The position numbers and the translations under genes were made by a program. A stretch of DNA of 39,009 nucleotides, taken from positions 1-39,009 of IMG/VR virus record IMGVR_UViG_3300025030_002128, one strand, 5' to 3'. Source of the DNA: a virus. Shown here in pieces: positions 1 to 8,044 of the stretch; the stretch's first letter is position 1, and the number at the start of each line of letters is the position of its first letter. The notes beneath the pieces are model-generated. The model ran no database searches. It was not told where the DNA came from and saw only the letters and a list, made by a program, of their open reading frames with translations.

Positions 1-114
1 ACACTTAACTTTTTGGTAATTCGTGGAGATATAGTGTGCAAAGAACGTGACATATACACAGATAATAAAGTATTTTATCGTTGGGAACTTCTTTTTGACG
101 AGCAACCATTATAA
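1..114 (+). CDS. C-terminal fragment of an unknown protein
   Basis: An open frame runs from base 1 to a TAA at 112-114 and gives 37 residues ending in FDEQPL. The start lies outside the window. The stop overlaps the next gene's ATG by one base (TAATG), as is usual in this gene run, which supports it being a real gene end. The fragment is rich in aromatic and charged residues and contains FLVIRGD, loosely like the FLLRGD near the end of the small protein at 8816. No domain can be assigned from this fragment. Confidence 0.5.
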   Translation, partial: TLNFLVIRGDIVCKERDIYTDNKVFYRWELLFDEQPL

Positions 115-479
115 TGATTTTAAACACAAAACAAAACCCAAGTGGTAGCTATAATGAAAATTTTAAGGATTGTACCTGTCCCCCAGGCGATCACATTCCG
201 ATTTATTGTGATTGGTGCATAAAAACTGGATGGCGATGGAAGGATAAAAGCAAGGATCAACTCATTGATATAATAATTGAAATGTCAAATAGAATTCACG
301 AAAAACAAAAAGATGTAAAATATTATTATATTCCAACCATTGATTTAAATGGAGACTGTATGGCACAATGCCTTAATTGTATAAGATTAGGCAAAGAATA
401 TGGATATAATTGTGAATGCGAAAATCCACTATGGTCAATGGATAGTTCTGCCATAAGACGAGAAGGAGGAAAAATATGA
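114..479 (+). CDS. Cys-rich small protein, possibly zinc-binding
   Basis: A 121-residue protein that I do not recognise. It has two cysteine clusters. One is near residues 20-35 (CTC, then CDWC) and the other near residues 82-103 (CMAQCLNC, then CEC). The spacing suggests a small metal-binding fold, but no named zinc-ribbon family is recognised. The stop overlaps the start of the glycosyltransferase at 476 by four bases, so the two are probably co-translated. It belongs with several other small Cys-rich proteins interleaved among the glycan genes (2962, 10848). The function is unknown. Confidence 0.6.
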   Translation: MILNTKQNPSGSYNENFKDCTCPPGDHIPIYCDWCIKTGWRWKDKSKDQLIDIIIEMSNRIHEKQKDVKYYYIPTIDLNGDCMAQCLNCIRLGKEYGYNCECENPLWSMDSSAIRREGGKI

Positions 480-1279
480 TTTCAATTTGCGTGCCCGCGT
501 ACCAATCCATTGAATATTTAAAAATATTTTATAAAGGCTTAAGAAAAAATACAAAAATTAATTACGAACTTATCATCCATGACAATGGATCAACAGATGG
601 TACTTTGGACTGGATAGCGGAAAATGAAATTAGTTGCTCTAGGTCTGATAGTAACCTTGGATTTTGTGGAGTAAATCGTGCTATTTTCCCATCATCTCAT
701 GATTACATTATGATATTTAATGCCGACATGTACCCTCTGCCAGGATGGGACTTGGAAATTGTTAAGCAGATAGAATTATTTAAAAAAGAAAACATAAATA
801 GATTTACAATATCTTCCTGTTTAATTGAACCTATGAGTGGTAATCCAGAATACAATACTTTTTATGCTGGGCACGACGACAAGACATTTAATGAACCATT
901 GTTGCTTGGCACATATCTAAAAGAAAAAAATAGATTATTTAAAAAAGAAAATACAATTCAATGGAGTCATCCAATTCTTATTCCAAGATTTATGCTTCAT
1001 GAAATAAACTATCTTGATGAAGATTATTTTCCAGGCTGGAATGTGGATAATCACATACCATGTGCATTATATCAAAAAGGTTGTCGTAATTTTATAATGC
1101 TCGGCTCATCTCGGGTATACCATTTCAGTAACAAAACATTTAATAAATTACCAAATGAAATAAAAAACAGAAGTGGTCAAGATACATTTTTAAAGAAATG
1201 GGGCTTTACAACTCAGCAATTTAGAGATAAAATGCAAGTAGCTACACCATATAGGCGGTTATCTGATGGGGTTGTATGA
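476..1279 (+). CDS. GT2-type (GT-A fold) glycosyltransferase
   Basis: A 267-residue cytosolic protein with a typical family-2 glycosyltransferase N terminus. A first beta strand (ISICVPAY) is followed by the nucleotide-binding segment HDNGSTDGT near residues 35-44 and an NADMYP segment near 82, where the metal-binding DXD lies in this fold. The first Asp is replaced by Asn. A good ribosome site (AGGAGG) sits just before the ATG at 476. The family transfers a sugar from a nucleotide donor to an acceptor. Donor and acceptor cannot be read from sequence. It overlaps the following dehydratase gene by 14 bases, consistent with one operon making and transferring a special sugar. Confidence 0.85.
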   Translation: MISICVPAYQSIEYLKIFYKGLRKNTKINYELIIHDNGSTDGTLDWIAENEISCSRSDSNLGFCGVNRAIFPSSHDYIMIFNADMYPLPGWDLEIVKQIELFKKENINRFTISSCLIEPMSGNPEYNTFYAGHDDKTFNEPLLLGTYLKEKNRLFKKENTIQWSHPILIPRFMLHEINYLDEDYFPGWNVDNHIPCALYQKGCRNFIMLGSSRVYHFSNKTFNKLPNEIKNRSGQDTFLKKWGFTTQQFRDKMQVATPYRRLSDGVV

Positions 1280-2240
1280 TATTTCAAAGCGTTACCTTAT
1301 TTTTGGTGGAACGGGTTCTCTAGGCAAAGTTCTAGTTGAAAGAATATTAAAGGACAAAAAAGGTTTTGTTTTTGTGTTTAGCCGCAGCGAAGAAAAACAT
1401 GTTAAAATTAGACAACAGTTTCCTCAAATAAGAACAATTATTGGTGATGTGCGAGACTATGATGCTGTTTTTAAAGCAATTATTGATGTAGATCCCACAC
1501 ATATAATAAATGCCGCTGCTTTAAAAAATGTACCTGAGTGTGAAGAATTTCCACTAGAAGCAATTAAAACAAATTTATTGGGCTCTCAAAATATTGTCAA
1601 AGCAGTTGAAAATTGTATTCATTACTCTGATTTAAAGGTTTTATCAATTTCTACAGATAAGGCATGTTTACCACTAAATTCATATGGAATGACAAAAGCA
1701 CTCCAAGAAAGAATACATTTACGCGGAAAAAGAGGAATTTTTAATGTTTGCAGATATGGCAATGTTTTAGAAAGTAGAGGTTCAGTTATTCCGTTTTTTA
1801 AAGAAAAAATAGAAAAAAATGAAAATTTGCCAGTTACTCACCAGGATATGACAAGATTTTTTATGAGTCTTAATCAGTCAGTAGATCTTATTTTTAAAGC
1901 TCTCGGAGATGAAGAAGGGGGAAAAGTTTTTATTCCAAAAATTAAAGGAGCCAGAATTATTGATCTTGCTGAAATTATGATAGAAGAAAGTAAAAAAAAT
2001 CTAAGCATAGAGATTGTTGGAATTCGCCCTGGAGAAAAATTTGATGAATGCTTGGTTTCCGAGTCAGAGTGTCTCAGAACCGAAGAGGTTGGGGACACCT
2101 TAATCATTCACGATATTTTAAAACCATATAAAAAATATGAATGCAACTTTTTAAAAGGATATAGAGACTATTCTTCAAATGGACCATCCATGCTTAAGGA
2201 AGAGTTACGAACATTTCTCAAGACCAATGGTGTTATATGA
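1266..2240 (+). CDS. UDP-GlcNAc 4,6-dehydratase family (PseB/CapE-like)
   Basis: A 324-residue extended short-chain dehydrogenase. Visible hallmarks are the Rossmann motif GGTGSLG (residues about 14-20), the conserved GDVRDY and NAAALKNVPECEEFP segments, STDKA near residue 128, the active-site YGMTK, and RYGNV..SRGSVIPFF. The late motifs IRPGEK and YSSNGPSML match the end of the CapE/FnlA/PseB group. These enzymes convert UDP-GlcNAc to a 4-keto-6-deoxy sugar. CapE- and PseB-type activities differ in C5 epimerisation, and sequence alone does not settle which applies. The downstream CapF-like genes favour a CapE-type role towards a FucNAc-like sugar. The start ATG lies inside the previous gene and the stop overlaps the next start (ATGA). 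Confidence 0.88.
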   Translation: MGLYDISKRYLIFGGTGSLGKVLVERILKDKKGFVFVFSRSEEKHVKIRQQFPQIRTIIGDVRDYDAVFKAIIDVDPTHIINAAALKNVPECEEFPLEAIKTNLLGSQNIVKAVENCIHYSDLKVLSISTDKACLPLNSYGMTKALQERIHLRGKRGIFNVCRYGNVLESRGSVIPFFKEKIEKNENLPVTHQDMTRFFMSLNQSVDLIFKALGDEEGGKVFIPKIKGARIIDLAEIMIEESKKNLSIEIVGIRPGEKFDECLVSESECLRTEEVGDTLIIHDILKPYKKYECNFLKGYRDYSSNGPSMLKEELRTFLKTNGVI

Positions 2241-2962
2241 AGGTTGGGATAACAGGGGAAAGTGGTTTTCTTGGGTCAAACCTTGTAAAATATCTTGAAC
2301 AACGTAAACAATATGAAATTGTTAAATCCAAATATAGAATGGAATATATTGCAAATTTAGAAAATTTTGTAATGTATTCTGATATTGTAATTCATTTGGC
2401 GGGAAAAAATAAAGGATCAGATTTAGAAATTATAAATAATAATTTAATAAATACAAAAAATTTATTAGATTACTGTTTACGCTGGGAAAAGCCAATTATC
2501 ATTGCTGGAGCTGATTATAAAAAAGATGACGCATATAGAGCAAGCAAAGATACGATTGATATGTTATGTAAATCTTATTCGTATGTTGGATTAGATTCTG
2601 TTGTTCTAAATATTCCAAAAGTATTTGGACTAGGATGTAGGCCAAACTATAATTCGTTTGTTACGACCCTTATTCATGCCGCCGCAAATGATCGCCTAGA
2701 TGAACAAGTTAAATTTATAAAAAATATGAATGAAGAACTGGAATTAATTCATGTCAACGATTTATGTGCCATTATAGAAAAAAATATACAAACTGATATT
2801 TGTGGATACACAAAATATATTTTTACAGAAAATAATGGATTAATAAAAATAACCTTTGCGGAACTTATTAATGCTTTAAATGGATACAGAAACCATCAAC
2901 ATGCTCATGTGTTTCAAGAAGTAGTAATGTGGTATAAACAAAATGAAATTGGAGAAAAGTAA
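2237..2962 (+). CDS. NAD(P)-dependent sugar epimerase/reductase, CapF-SDR-like
   Basis: A 241-residue extended SDR protein. The N terminus has the nucleotide-binding motif GESGFLGSNL (residues 6-15), then HLAGKNKG near 53 and a YRASK catalytic-type motif near 99-103. The length and the HLAG.N / Y..SK layout resemble the N-terminal reductase domain of CapF/WbjC/FnlB, which reduces the 4-keto sugar made by CapE. Those proteins normally continue into a C-terminal cupin. Here the protein stops, and a separate cupin gene lies one small gene downstream at 3184. It is coupled to the dehydratase by an ATGA overlap. A generic NDP-sugar epimerase is the alternative. Confidence 0.78.
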   Translation: MKVGITGESGFLGSNLVKYLEQRKQYEIVKSKYRMEYIANLENFVMYSDIVIHLAGKNKGSDLEIINNNLINTKNLLDYCLRWEKPIIIAGADYKKDDAYRASKDTIDMLCKSYSYVGLDSVVLNIPKVFGLGCRPNYNSFVTTLIHAAANDRLDEQVKFIKNMNEELELIHVNDLCAIIEKNIQTDICGYTKYIFTENNGLIKITFAELINALNGYRNHQHAHVFQEVVMWYKQNEIGEK

Positions 2963-3180
2963 TGAAAAAATGTTTTGGCTGTAGACAAAATCTTCCTCTT
3001 GGTTCTGGAAGATACCATTTTTTTCATAATAGCGACGACGAGCTTGATACACTTACCTGTACTCACAATCCTATCAATGACCAACCATATGAACTAGGCG
3101 TAATTATGCAACTAAAATGTGAATGCGGAACAGATAAAATTGGTGGCGGGATTCATTCTTGTTGGTGCCCAAAAGCATAA
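2962..3180 (+). CDS. Small Cys-rich protein, possibly zinc-binding
   Basis: A 72-residue unrecognised protein. It begins with CFGC, has a CECG in the second half and ends in CWCPKA, so there are six cysteines in CxxC/CxC pairs plus several His residues. This suggests a compact zinc-binding protein. It starts on the TAATG of the reductase gene after a GGAGAAA ribosome site and ends three bases before the cupin gene. It therefore sits exactly between the two halves of what is usually one CapF polypeptide. No function can be assigned. Confidence 0.65.
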   Translation: MKKCFGCRQNLPLGSGRYHFFHNSDDELDTLTCTHNPINDQPYELGVIMQLKCECGTDKIGGGIHSCWCPKA

Positions 3181-3183
3181 AAA

Positions 3184-3561
3184 ATGAAATATCCTAAACA
3201 CGAAGACGAGAGAGGCTATTTTCGGGAGCTTGCAAAAGTTTCTGATTTAAAGTACGATATTGAACAAGTATCTATTTTTACAATAAATCCAAGCCAAACA
3301 AGAGGCGATCATTACCACAAAAAACTTATTGAAACATTTATTATTCTTGAGGGTGAGTGCATTGTGACTACCACTACGGATTTTACAAGATGTAATCCTG
3401 ACGTTATGGGATATTCTCATGATAAAAATCTAAAAGAAGGAGATAGTGTTACTTTCCATCCAGAAGTGCAACATAAGTTTTATTCAGAAAAAGGGTGCAA
3501 AATTCTTGTCTTAGCGGATAGAGAATTTAATCCAGATGAACCAGATGTCTACAAATATTAA
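3184..3561 (+). CDS. Cupin sugar epimerase, CapF C-terminal-domain-like
   Basis: A 125-residue single-domain cupin. DERGYF (residues 8-13), TRGDHYHKK (about 39-47), EGE near 57, the second cupin motif around HPEVQHKF, and the final PDEPDVYKY match the C-terminal cupin of CapF proteins (DERG.F, TRG.HYH..K, PD.Y). In CapF that domain carries a metal site and works on the same 4-keto sugar as the reductase. Here it is free-standing. It lies three bases after the small Cys-rich gene and its end overlaps the next glycosyltransferase. The alternative is an RmlC-like or WxcM-like sugar epimerase. Confidence 0.8.
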   Translation: MKYPKHEDERGYFRELAKVSDLKYDIEQVSIFTINPSQTRGDHYHKKLIETFIILEGECIVTTTTDFTRCNPDVMGYSHDKNLKEGDSVTFHPEVQHKFYSEKGCKILVLADREFNPDEPDVYKY

Positions 3562-4594
3562 AAATAAAGTTCTCGTATCATTTTGTTCATATAATCAGCC
3601 TCACTTTCTTGAGCATCTTGTAGATTCTATTGATAGACACGATGCAGGCCACCCATTTGATCTTTTGATTTATGATAATAGTAGCACAGACAAAGAGCAA
3701 TTAAAACTTCTTGAAAAATACTCAAAAAAATATAGAGTTGAGACAAGACCAAACTATGGCAGAGCACAAGGGGCATATAACGACGCATGGCAGAATAATA
3801 AGGATTATAAATTATATTTTTTTCTTCATGATGATTCTGCAATTATTCGTGACAATTGGCTCGGCGTTGCAGCTAAAAGAATTGAAGGCATAGCTGTTGA
3901 GTCTGTGTTGCAATTCAACGGACTTCCTACGCATTTGCTAAATGTTCCTGTTGGAAAAGTAGGATATCAGGCATACGAATGGGGGAACAAATATCAATAT
4001 TTTAGAACACATTATCCGCAGGTTTTTAAATATATGGATCCTATTGCTGATATTTTGGATGTTAAAATACCAGAAATGTATCAGCACATAAATGATGATA
4101 AAATTTTATATAAAAATGAACTTCTTCAAAAGATGGGAAAAATATGGAATATTGAAGATTTTAAGCAAATGGAACTAAACAATGACGAAAAATGGCACAA
4201 GATTGACAAATGGTTTATTGATAATAATTTAGAAAACTATGATCCTTTCCCGCCGAATGAAAGGTACGGACAAAAATATCACAAATTTCAAACAGTAAGT
4301 GAGTTTTTAAATGACATAGCGCCTATGAGATATGGGTTTAGAACGCATTGCGTTGAAGGAGAAGGCTATTGTCAAGAGCATGAAGGATGGAATAATTTTA
4401 GAGGCAACAATTATATTGTTCACTATGGTGATCATGTTGTGTTTAAAAGATTGTCTTTATTGCTCACCCAACCAGAACAAGCTGTAAGAAATAAATTTAA
4501 AGATAAAATATTTCTTCAAATATGTGATAACATAATAAAAAAGAATTCAAATGCTGTTAAACAAAGTATTAATAATTTACGTAACAAGGAATAA
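3545..4594 (+). CDS. GT2-like glycosyltransferase, tandem copy 1
   Basis: About 349 residues from the ATG at 3545. An in-frame ATG at 3536 is also possible, and both lie inside the cupin gene. The N-terminal GT-A features are VLVSFCSYNQP, YDNSSTD near residue 43 and FLHDDS near 94, where HDD takes the DXD position. The C-terminal half has SEFLNDIAP..YGFRTHCVEGEGY, which recurs in the next gene as SEFLNSTEP..TGYRTVGLEGDGY. The two proteins are therefore tandem paralogues. The likely role is transfer of one sugar of a phage-directed glycan. Donor and acceptor are unknown. Confidence 0.8.
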   Translation: MSTNIKNKVLVSFCSYNQPHFLEHLVDSIDRHDAGHPFDLLIYDNSSTDKEQLKLLEKYSKKYRVETRPNYGRAQGAYNDAWQNNKDYKLYFFLHDDSAIIRDNWLGVAAKRIEGIAVESVLQFNGLPTHLLNVPVGKVGYQAYEWGNKYQYFRTHYPQVFKYMDPIADILDVKIPEMYQHINDDKILYKNELLQKMGKIWNIEDFKQMELNNDEKWHKIDKWFIDNNLENYDPFPPNERYGQKYHKFQTVSEFLNDIAPMRYGFRTHCVEGEGYCQEHEGWNNFRGNNYIVHYGDHVVFKRLSLLLTQPEQAVRNKFKDKIFLQICDNIIKKNSNAVKQSINNLRNKE

Positions 4595-5561
4595 TCCTGT
4601 CCTATTGCAGCACTCTTTTGAGAGCTTTAGCAAATATGATGCTGGATATTCATATGAATTTTTAATTGTAGATCATCAAAGCGACAATCCACAGCAGCTA
4701 AACGTTTTAGAAAATTTATCTAAAAAACATAAGGTCGTTACTTACGACAATAACAGGGTAGAAGTTTCTTTTAATAAAGCTTACCAAGAAAACAAGAACT
4801 ATAAATATTATTTTTTCCTACATGACGATGTTTCTGCAAATAAAGACAATTGGCTCAAAGTATTCATTGACAGAATGAATAGTGGATATGTTGAAAAAAT
4901 TGTTGAGAACACAGAATTTGCAAAATTTCCTATTGGCCGTGTTGCTGCCATGCATCAACCATGGCGTAGTTATTCTTCAATATTAGGATATCCTGTTCAA
5001 TGTTTGTTTCTAGAAAAGGTTCTTGAAATTATGAGACCAGGAAAGGTCCCTCAAATGTTCAAACATTGCGATCCAGACAGATGTCTCATTACAAATGAAT
5101 GTCTAGCTACTACAAACGGAATAAGAAATCTTGACGAATTTAAAGATATGTTTTATAAGAGCGACATGGAAGGGCTTAAATTTGGCAAAATAACTAAAGT
5201 TCTAGAAGAATATCTTCCATATTACGATGAAGGTATTCCTCCGAAGAATCTATATCCTCCTGGACAATGGTGGAATAAGCTTACATTAACTTCAGAATTT
5301 TTGAATAGTACTGAGCCGTTGATAACTGGATACAGAACAGTTGGTCTAGAAGGCGATGGATACCTTGAACAGATTCATGGATATGATGAACCATGGGGAA
5401 ACGATTTTATTCATCATTTTGGTATGCCCAACGTAAAACAATTTCTAGCAAAAGTATTTAATGGTGATGCTGAGGAAATAAGTAAAAATTTTAATAATAA
5501 GGTTTTTCTTTTAAAGAGCGATAAAGCAATAAAAGATTATTTCAAACTGAAGAGGATATAA
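4551..5561 (+). CDS. GT2-like glycosyltransferase, tandem copy 2
   Basis: A 336-residue paralogue of the gene just upstream, overlapping its end by 44 bases. Shared landmarks are DAGYSYEFLIVDHQSDN (copy 1: DAGHPFDLLIYDNSSTD), YYFFLHDDV with the DXD-like HDD, P.MFKHCDPDR..ITNECL, and the C-terminal GYRT..LEGDGY. In this copy the nucleotide-binding segment reads DHQSDN instead of DNSSTD, suggesting a changed donor. The ATG at 4551 leads directly into the first beta strand (VLIIYVTRNNP), which supports the start. The stop TAA is immediately followed by the ATG of the next cupin gene. Confidence 0.8.
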   Translation: MLLNKVLIIYVTRNNPVLLQHSFESFSKYDAGYSYEFLIVDHQSDNPQQLNVLENLSKKHKVVTYDNNRVEVSFNKAYQENKNYKYYFFLHDDVSANKDNWLKVFIDRMNSGYVEKIVENTEFAKFPIGRVAAMHQPWRSYSSILGYPVQCLFLEKVLEIMRPGKVPQMFKHCDPDRCLITNECLATTNGIRNLDEFKDMFYKSDMEGLKFGKITKVLEEYLPYYDEGIPPKNLYPPGQWWNKLTLTSEFLNSTEPLITGYRTVGLEGDGYLEQIHGYDEPWGNDFIHHFGMPNVKQFLAKVFNGDAEEISKNFNNKVFLLKSDKAIKDYFKLKRI

Positions 5562-5930
5562 ATGGATACGGTTTATAAGGTTGTAGAGAAGGATTGGGGC
5601 TGGGAAAAGTGGATCGCCTTAAATGATAAGTATTGTCTAAAAATGATTAGAATAAACAAGGGTCATAGGTGTAGCCTTCAATATCATGAATACAAGACAG
5701 AAACGACCTACATTCACGAAGGACAAGCTAAAATATGGCTCAAAAGAAAAGATGAGACCGATATGGTGCTCCATGAAAATTGTGGCCCTGGGACTATTTT
5801 GAATTTAAAGCCAGGTGATATACACAGAATAGAGGCAATTGAGGATCTTTTATTGTTTGAAGCTTCTACGCCTGAGGTTTGGGACGTGACACGATTGTCT
5901 GATGATTATGGACGAGAAGATAAAAAATAG
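5562..5930 (+). CDS. PMI-type cupin (sugar-phosphate isomerase-like)
   Basis: A 122-residue cupin like the C-terminal domain of type II mannose-6-phosphate isomerase. It has WGWEKW near residue 12, a metal-type motif QYHEYKTE near 44-51, PGDIHRIE near 84-91, and the family end motif STPE.WDVTRLSDDYGRED. Single-domain members of this group often sit in polysaccharide clusters, and the reaction is usually unproven. It lies directly before the nucleotidyltransferase-kinase gene and overlaps it, so a role in preparing that enzyme's substrate is plausible. A related cupin with the same WG[WY]E and KYC..K pattern lies at 16962. Confidence 0.8.
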   Translation: MDTVYKVVEKDWGWEKWIALNDKYCLKMIRINKGHRCSLQYHEYKTETTYIHEGQAKIWLKRKDETDMVLHENCGPGTILNLKPGDIHRIEAIEDLLLFEASTPEVWDVTRLSDDYGREDKK

Positions 5931-7557
5931 TTATAAGGTTGTTATATTAACAGCAGGGAAAGGTTCTAGGCTTGGTAATAGGACAACTTATTTTAATAAA
6001 GCGCTCCTCCGTGTTGGAGATAAGGCTGTCATATCACATACAATTGATCAATTTCCCACCGAAACAGAGTTCATAATTGCTGTTGGATATAAAGGAGATG
6101 TTGTAAAACAATATTTACAAATTTACCATTCAGATAGAAAATTTACATTTGTGGACGTGGACAAGTATTCAGAACCAGGATCTGGCCCAGGGTACGCCAT
6201 GATCAAATGCAAAGAGCATCTTCAATGTCCATTTTATTTTATTTCATGTGATTCAATAATAAAATGGAAAGAAATATGGTTACATAATTGGTCTGATTTA
6301 ACTCAAGATTTTCAAAATGTGAATTGGGGTGGTATTTCTAAAATAGATCTATCTTTAAAAAAACATTATTGCACCGTATCCAGTGCTATTATTGAAAAAA
6401 AGTTAGATAATAGAGGATTGGGTGCAATTACTTCTGTACACGACAAAGATGAAAAAGGTACTGAATTTGCTTTTACTGGAGTGGCTTTTATAAAAAATTA
6501 TGTTGATTTTTGGAAAAAACTTAAATATGCACAACCAACCGTAAATGAAGAAATACAAATAGCTCCTGTTGTTTTACAATTTGATAAAGTATATGGGCTA
6601 GAAGTTGATTGGTGGGACACAGGTAACGAAGAAGGATTACAAAAAGCAAGAGAACACTTCAAAGGAATTCAAAATCTAGATAAAGTTGATGAAGAAATAT
6701 ATGTCAATGAAGAAAGTGGCTTTGTTGTAAAATATTTCCATAATGAAAATATGGTTAAGTACAGAGTAGAGAGAACAAAAAAGCTAGGAGATACTGTTCC
6801 AAAAATTATATCCTGTTCTAAAAATTTTTATAAATATGAATACGTCAAAGGACAGGATTTATTTAAAATAGACAATCAACACGAAATTATGAAAGATCTG
6901 TTAAATTATACGCAAAAAAATCTATGGACCGACGTTAAACTAAAAAATTATGATGAATTAATTTTTGATGATATTTGTAAAAATTTTTATCACGATAAAA
7001 CTATGTCAAGATTAAACAAAGCACACGAGCAACTCGGCATTAGCGATACAGAACATATAATAAACAATAGAGAAGTTCCGTCATTGAAATATATGTTTGA
7101 GCGTATGAATTGGAAAGAAATATGCCATGGGATCCCATCTAACATTCATGGTGATTGGAACTTTTCTAATATTGTTTTTACGCCAGAAAAAACATTTAAG
7201 TTTTTGGATTGGCGCCAAGATTTTGGTGGGCTACTAGATTATGGAGACAGATATTATGATTTTGCTAAAATGTATGCCTGTCTCCTATGGCCGCACAATA
7301 GTGTAAAAAACAATCAATATAGCATTAACATTGAAGATGATTTTTGGATACACATACCAGACACTTTATTGAAATGTTCTAACATTTTAACAAAATGGTT
7401 ATTTGATAATGGATATGATGTTAGAAAAGCAAATATACTAACTTCAATTGTATGGCTTAATATGTCACCTTTGCACGAATTTCCGCTTAATAAACATCTA
7501 TATTTTTATGGAAAATTGCATCTATACGAATCGTTAATTGGAAAAAAATATGAATAA
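5902..7557 (+). CDS. Bifunctional sugar nucleotidyltransferase-kinase
   Basis: 551 residues with two enzyme domains. Residues about 5-250 form a GT-A-like nucleotidyltransferase, with the loop TAGKGSRLG, the SCDS metal/substrate segment, and WWDTGNEEGLQKA at the end. Residues about 270-540 resemble aminoglycoside/choline-kinase-type phosphotransferases, with IHGDWNFSNIVF (Brenner motif, catalytic Asp) and FLDWRQDF (metal-binding Asp). Such a fusion could phosphorylate a sugar or alditol and activate it to an NDP form. The substrate is unknown. Starts at 5902 and 5908 are both possible and both overlap the cupin gene. The next gene is a KdsC-like phosphatase, so this looks like part of one activation pathway. 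Confidence 0.82.
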   Translation: MIMDEKIKNSYKVVILTAGKGSRLGNRTTYFNKALLRVGDKAVISHTIDQFPTETEFIIAVGYKGDVVKQYLQIYHSDRKFTFVDVDKYSEPGSGPGYAMIKCKEHLQCPFYFISCDSIIKWKEIWLHNWSDLTQDFQNVNWGGISKIDLSLKKHYCTVSSAIIEKKLDNRGLGAITSVHDKDEKGTEFAFTGVAFIKNYVDFWKKLKYAQPTVNEEIQIAPVVLQFDKVYGLEVDWWDTGNEEGLQKAREHFKGIQNLDKVDEEIYVNEESGFVVKYFHNENMVKYRVERTKKLGDTVPKIISCSKNFYKYEYVKGQDLFKIDNQHEIMKDLLNYTQKNLWTDVKLKNYDELIFDDICKNFYHDKTMSRLNKAHEQLGISDTEHIINNREVPSLKYMFERMNWKEICHGIPSNIHGDWNFSNIVFTPEKTFKFLDWRQDFGGLLDYGDRYYDFAKMYACLLWPHNSVKNNQYSINIEDDFWIHIPDTLLKCSNILTKWLFDNGYDVRKANILTSIVWLNMSPLHEFPLNKHLYFYGKLHLYESLIGKKYE

Positions 7558-8044
7558 AAAAGAAAATTGTGTTTTCGTTTTGGATGTTGACGGTGTGATG
7601 ACCGACGGGGGTATGTGGTATACTAAAGATGAAAAGTTTCTTAAAATGTTTGGACCTGACGATCACGACGCAATAAAAGATTTAATGAAATTTATGCCAG
7701 TACAATTTATTACTGGCGATAGAAGAGGATATCCTATTGTTGAAAGACGAATAAAAGAAGAAATGAAGTGTGAACTAGAATTTGTTAGCCATAGACCAAA
7801 AGAACGATGGGAATGGATAAAAAATAAGTTTCCAGATCATGCAATTATTTTTATGGGCGATGGAGTGTATGATTGGTTCTCTTTGCAAAACTGTGATTAT
7901 GGCATTACAACCTCAGATGCTTTAGATCATGTGAAAGAGTGCGCAAATTATATTACAAAGCATATAGGCGGTAATAGGGCCGTCGCAGAGGCTTGCATTC
8001 ATATAATGGATTATTTAAAGTTTGATTGGAAAAAAGGTTTATGA
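7550..8044 (+). CDS. KdsC-like HAD phosphatase
   Basis: About 164 residues from the ATG at 7550. A TTG at 7538 would add four residues. HAD motif I is LDVDGVMTDGG near residues 11-21, motif II is ITGDR, a Lys/Arg-rich segment PKERWEWIK follows, and motif IV is FMGDGVYDW. Size and layout, with no cap domain, match KdsC (KDO-8-P phosphatase) and the phosphatase domain of some CMP-sialate synthetases, which dephosphorylate ulosonic-type sugars. Here it is coupled to the nucleotidyltransferase-kinase (8-bp overlap) and to a dehydrogenase (ATGA overlap), so its real substrate is probably an intermediate of this local pathway. Confidence 0.82.
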   Translation: MNKKENCVFVLDVDGVMTDGGMWYTKDEKFLKMFGPDDHDAIKDLMKFMPVQFITGDRRGYPIVERRIKEEMKCELEFVSHRPKERWEWIKNKFPDHAIIFMGDGVYDWFSLQNCDYGITTSDALDHVKECANYITKHIGGNRAVAEACIHIMDYLKFDWKKGL

